Positions 6,499 through 7,853 of a stretch of DNA of 7,853 nt are shown here, one piece after another (position 1 is the stretch's first letter; every line of letters starts with the position of its first letter). Made by a program: the position numbers and the translations under genes. The stretch lies in assembly GCA_024642765.1 (NCBI GenBank), contig JAHEAM010000164.1, positions 1 to 7,853 of the forward strand, in the 5' to 3' direction. The notes beneath the pieces are model-generated. The model saw nothing but the letters and a program-made list of their open reading frames with translations. It was not told the DNA's origin and ran no database searches. Source of the stretch: Planctomycetaceae bacterium. GTDB lineage: Bacteria; Planctomycetota; Planctomycetia; Pirellulales; Pirellulaceae.

Positions 6499-7371
6499 CT
6501 ATTTCGAATTCAAAATCTTTGCTAGGCGTCCGGCTTTGCAGACCGAGAACTTAAATTGATCGCGCCAGGGCGAATCGCCAACATTGGAAGGCTTGATCCC
6601 TAGTTTTCGCATCTTTGCGTTCAATCGATGGAGCGACTGACGACGTCGTGATGAATCGGTTTGAAATGTGATGCTGAAGGAAACGGAAACATCGGGGCCA
6701 TTTTGAACCCAGTGTGGTGCGACGACTGGGAAGTGGAGGCCTTGGCCAGCCGGCAAGTCAAAGTACTGCCCGCGTGCCATTAGCGATTCATCGATGACCA
6801 AGTTTCGATGCGCGCCGTTGAAAAACGCTTCGATTTTTTCTTCTGGCAATACAACGCGATCGTTTGGGTCAAACATGTGAACTGTTTTCGAGCCGCGGAT
6901 TTGCAACAAAAAATTGTTTTCTGGATCGATATGGTAGGGCGTGATACTCCCTGGCGAGGAGATAAACACAAAGCCTTGGCGAACCGACATGCCTGGTGCT
7001 ATAGCATCGACATAGGGCTTCATTTGGTTGAGACACTTGTCAAGTAATTGTTTGTATTGCGGCTGCTGCTCAATGTTTTTGAGAACCAGCCAACTTTTGT
7101 TTTCGGCGATTCGTTGAATGGTTTCGGCGACCGAAAGTCCGTTGCGAGGTGTCTGCGTTGGATCTTGGTTGACAGGCAGTGTGCCAGCGTTGTATTCAAC
7201 ACTTGCTTCTGGAAGCGTCTGTGACAACTCCAGTAATTCGTCCAATGCAAATAATGGGTGCTCGGCCAGATGGTGCCCGATCATGAAGGGACGCACATTG
7301 AAGTCACGTTGAAAGGTTTCTTGGTCAAGATCACATAATAGGTCGGTGGATTGAGGCAACTTAACAATCAT
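6499..7371 (-). CDS. Cupin_8/JmjC-like Fe(II) oxygenase candidate
   Basis: A 290-residue cytosolic protein of the cupin-like/jumonji-like group, whose members are 2-oxoglutarate- and Fe(II)-dependent hydroxylases. The double-stranded beta-helix core shows the H-x-D facial triad start at His147-Ile-Asp149 in TPYHIDPENNF, a Lys162 in RGSKTV suited to 2-oxoglutarate binding, and the distal histidine at His220 in PHWVQN (His213 is also close). Residues 1-60 form an N-terminal helical part. The C-terminal tail (238-290) is basic, with NAKMRKLGIKPSNVG, similar to what I recall for 'transcription factor jumonji' annotations in bacteria; DNA binding should not be assumed. An AAGGA site (7384-7380) lies 8 bases before the ATG. 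It follows the GNAT gene by 78 bases on the same strand, suggesting joint action on one product. Substrate is unknown. Confidence 0.88.
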   Translation of the reverse strand: MIVKLPQSTDLLCDLDQETFQRDFNVRPFMIGHHLAEHPLFALDELLELSQTLPEASVEYNAGTLPVNQDPTQTPRNGLSVAETIQRIAENKSWLVLKNIEQQPQYKQLLDKCLNQMKPYVDAIAPGMSVRQGFVFISSPGSITPYHIDPENNFLLQIRGSKTVHMFDPNDRVVLPEEKIEAFFNGAHRNLVIDESLMARGQYFDLPAGQGLHFPVVAPHWVQNGPDVSVSFSITFQTDSSRRRQSLHRLNAKMRKLGIKPSNVGDSPWRDQFKFSVCKAGRLAKILNSK

Positions 7372-7429
7372 GAAACGGTTCCTTATCGAAAATACTTTGA
7401 AATATGAATTGGGGCAAAAATTAGTTTGG

Positions 7430-7455
7430 AGATAGACAGTGCTAGGACTCTATCT
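7430..7455 (-). terminator. Weak dyad at the GNAT stop codon
   Basis: AGATAGA (7430-7436) and TCTATCT (7449-7455) form a 7-bp AT-rich inverted repeat around a 12-base loop, overlapping the GNAT stop codon. On the minus strand a run of five T follows only after about 8 further bases. It may be a weak terminator or pause site between GNAT and cupin, or chance. Confidence 0.22.
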
Positions 7456-7853
7456 GGGTTTGCGCAGTCGTCGGATTTTTTGAGCTGCCCAGCGAACCAA
7501 TGGATAGCTCGCGAGTGCAGCCTGCGATCCGATCCGCTCGGTGCTGAGCAGTAGCGACTGGATCGGTCGCCGCCCAGACCACAATCGGTCAATCATTGGG
7601 TGGTGTGGGTCGGCGCAAGAATCCATCTCGAGCACCTTATCCGATTCGTGAAATTTGTTGATGTTTTCGATTTCAAGAAGTTGTCCGGGTGAATAGTGAT
7701 GCCAGTCGGACGAACAAGCGATCTTGAAGCAAAAGGCGCGCCGGCCAGAAACGATATTTACTTTGGAGGCAATCGTTGTTCCGTCAACGACCAGTTCAAG
7801 TCGTTGCAGTCGACCGTTTTCAGCCTGCGCTGTCATCCAATCAACAAAGAACT
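7450..7853 (-). CDS. GNAT/FemAB-like acyltransferase, C-terminal part
   Basis: The last 133 residues of a protein whose N-terminus lies beyond the right edge; the frame is open to base 7853 (FFVDW precedes the first internal Met). The pattern matches the Acetyltransf_6 (BioF2/CelD-like, FemAB-related) GNAT fold: LELVVDGTTIASKVNI strand pair, AFCFKIACSSDWHHYSPG as the acyl-CoA binding segment, then LLEIENI and MDSCADPHHPMIDRLW. The family moves acyl or aminoacyl groups in cell-envelope, exopolysaccharide or lipid pathways. The ATG at 7836 is internal and is not a start. The 78-base gap to the cupin gene on the same strand suggests an operon. The basic C-terminus (KIRRLRKPR) is ordinary for the family. 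Confidence 0.85.
   Translation of the reverse strand, partial: FFVDWMTAQAENGRLQRLELVVDGTTIASKVNIVSGRRAFCFKIACSSDWHHYSPGQLLEIENINKFHESDKVLEMDSCADPHHPMIDRLWSGRRPIQSLLLSTERIGSQAALASYPLVRWAAQKIRRLRKPR

Noticed and set aside
7391..7421. TTGCCC-N17-TATTTT promoter before the cupin gene
   Set aside because: Only 8 of 12 matches, and the transcript would start inside the AAGGA ribosome-binding site.

Overview
The window looks like chromosomal DNA from a free-living, moderate-GC environmental bacterium, most likely a planctomycete of the Rhodopirellula/Pirellulaceae kind. This is an inference. It rests on a secreted formylglycine-type sulfatase, a jumonji-like cupin beside an Acetyltransf_6-type GNAT, a MoxR ATPase with a large uncharacterised partner, sparse Shine-Dalgarno signals and roomy intergenic DNA. 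No rRNA, tRNA, CRISPR array, complete insertion sequence or phage gene is visible.

Layout from left to right. Bases 1-436 hold no confident gene: the first ~270 bases are open in conflicting frames on both strands and may be a gene edge or a decayed coding segment, followed by a possible promoter region with a 6-bp dyad. Bases 437-1300 (+) encode a polytopic membrane protein of an unnamed conserved family. Bases 1301-1704 separate it from the convergent minus-strand genes and hold a candidate terminator, an 11-bp-phased direct repeat and an AT-richer stretch that may be a dispersed repeat. From 1705 to the right end every gene is on the minus strand.

In transcription order (right to left) these are: the C-terminus of a GNAT/FemAB-like acyltransferase (7853-7450); a cupin_8/JmjC-like Fe(II) oxygenase candidate (7371-6499); a strong intrinsic terminator (6450-6411); an exported sulfatase (6381-4930); a near-consensus sigma70 promoter (4833-4805); a MoxR-type AAA+ ATPase with a very acidic C-terminal tail (4752-3682); and a ~645-residue protein (3642-1705) whose N-terminal half resembles DUF5682/TraB-EreA-ChaN-like proteins.

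The genes fall into three functional blocks. GNAT and cupin may act in sequence on one small molecule or envelope component. The sulfatase, set off by a terminator before it and a promoter after it, would desulfate polysaccharides outside the cytoplasm. The MoxR ATPase and its partner form a two-gene operon: an ATP-driven remodelling machine with a dedicated large client or effector. No von Willebrand A partner, usual for MoxR loci, is encoded in the window. This operon is the most interesting part of the window.
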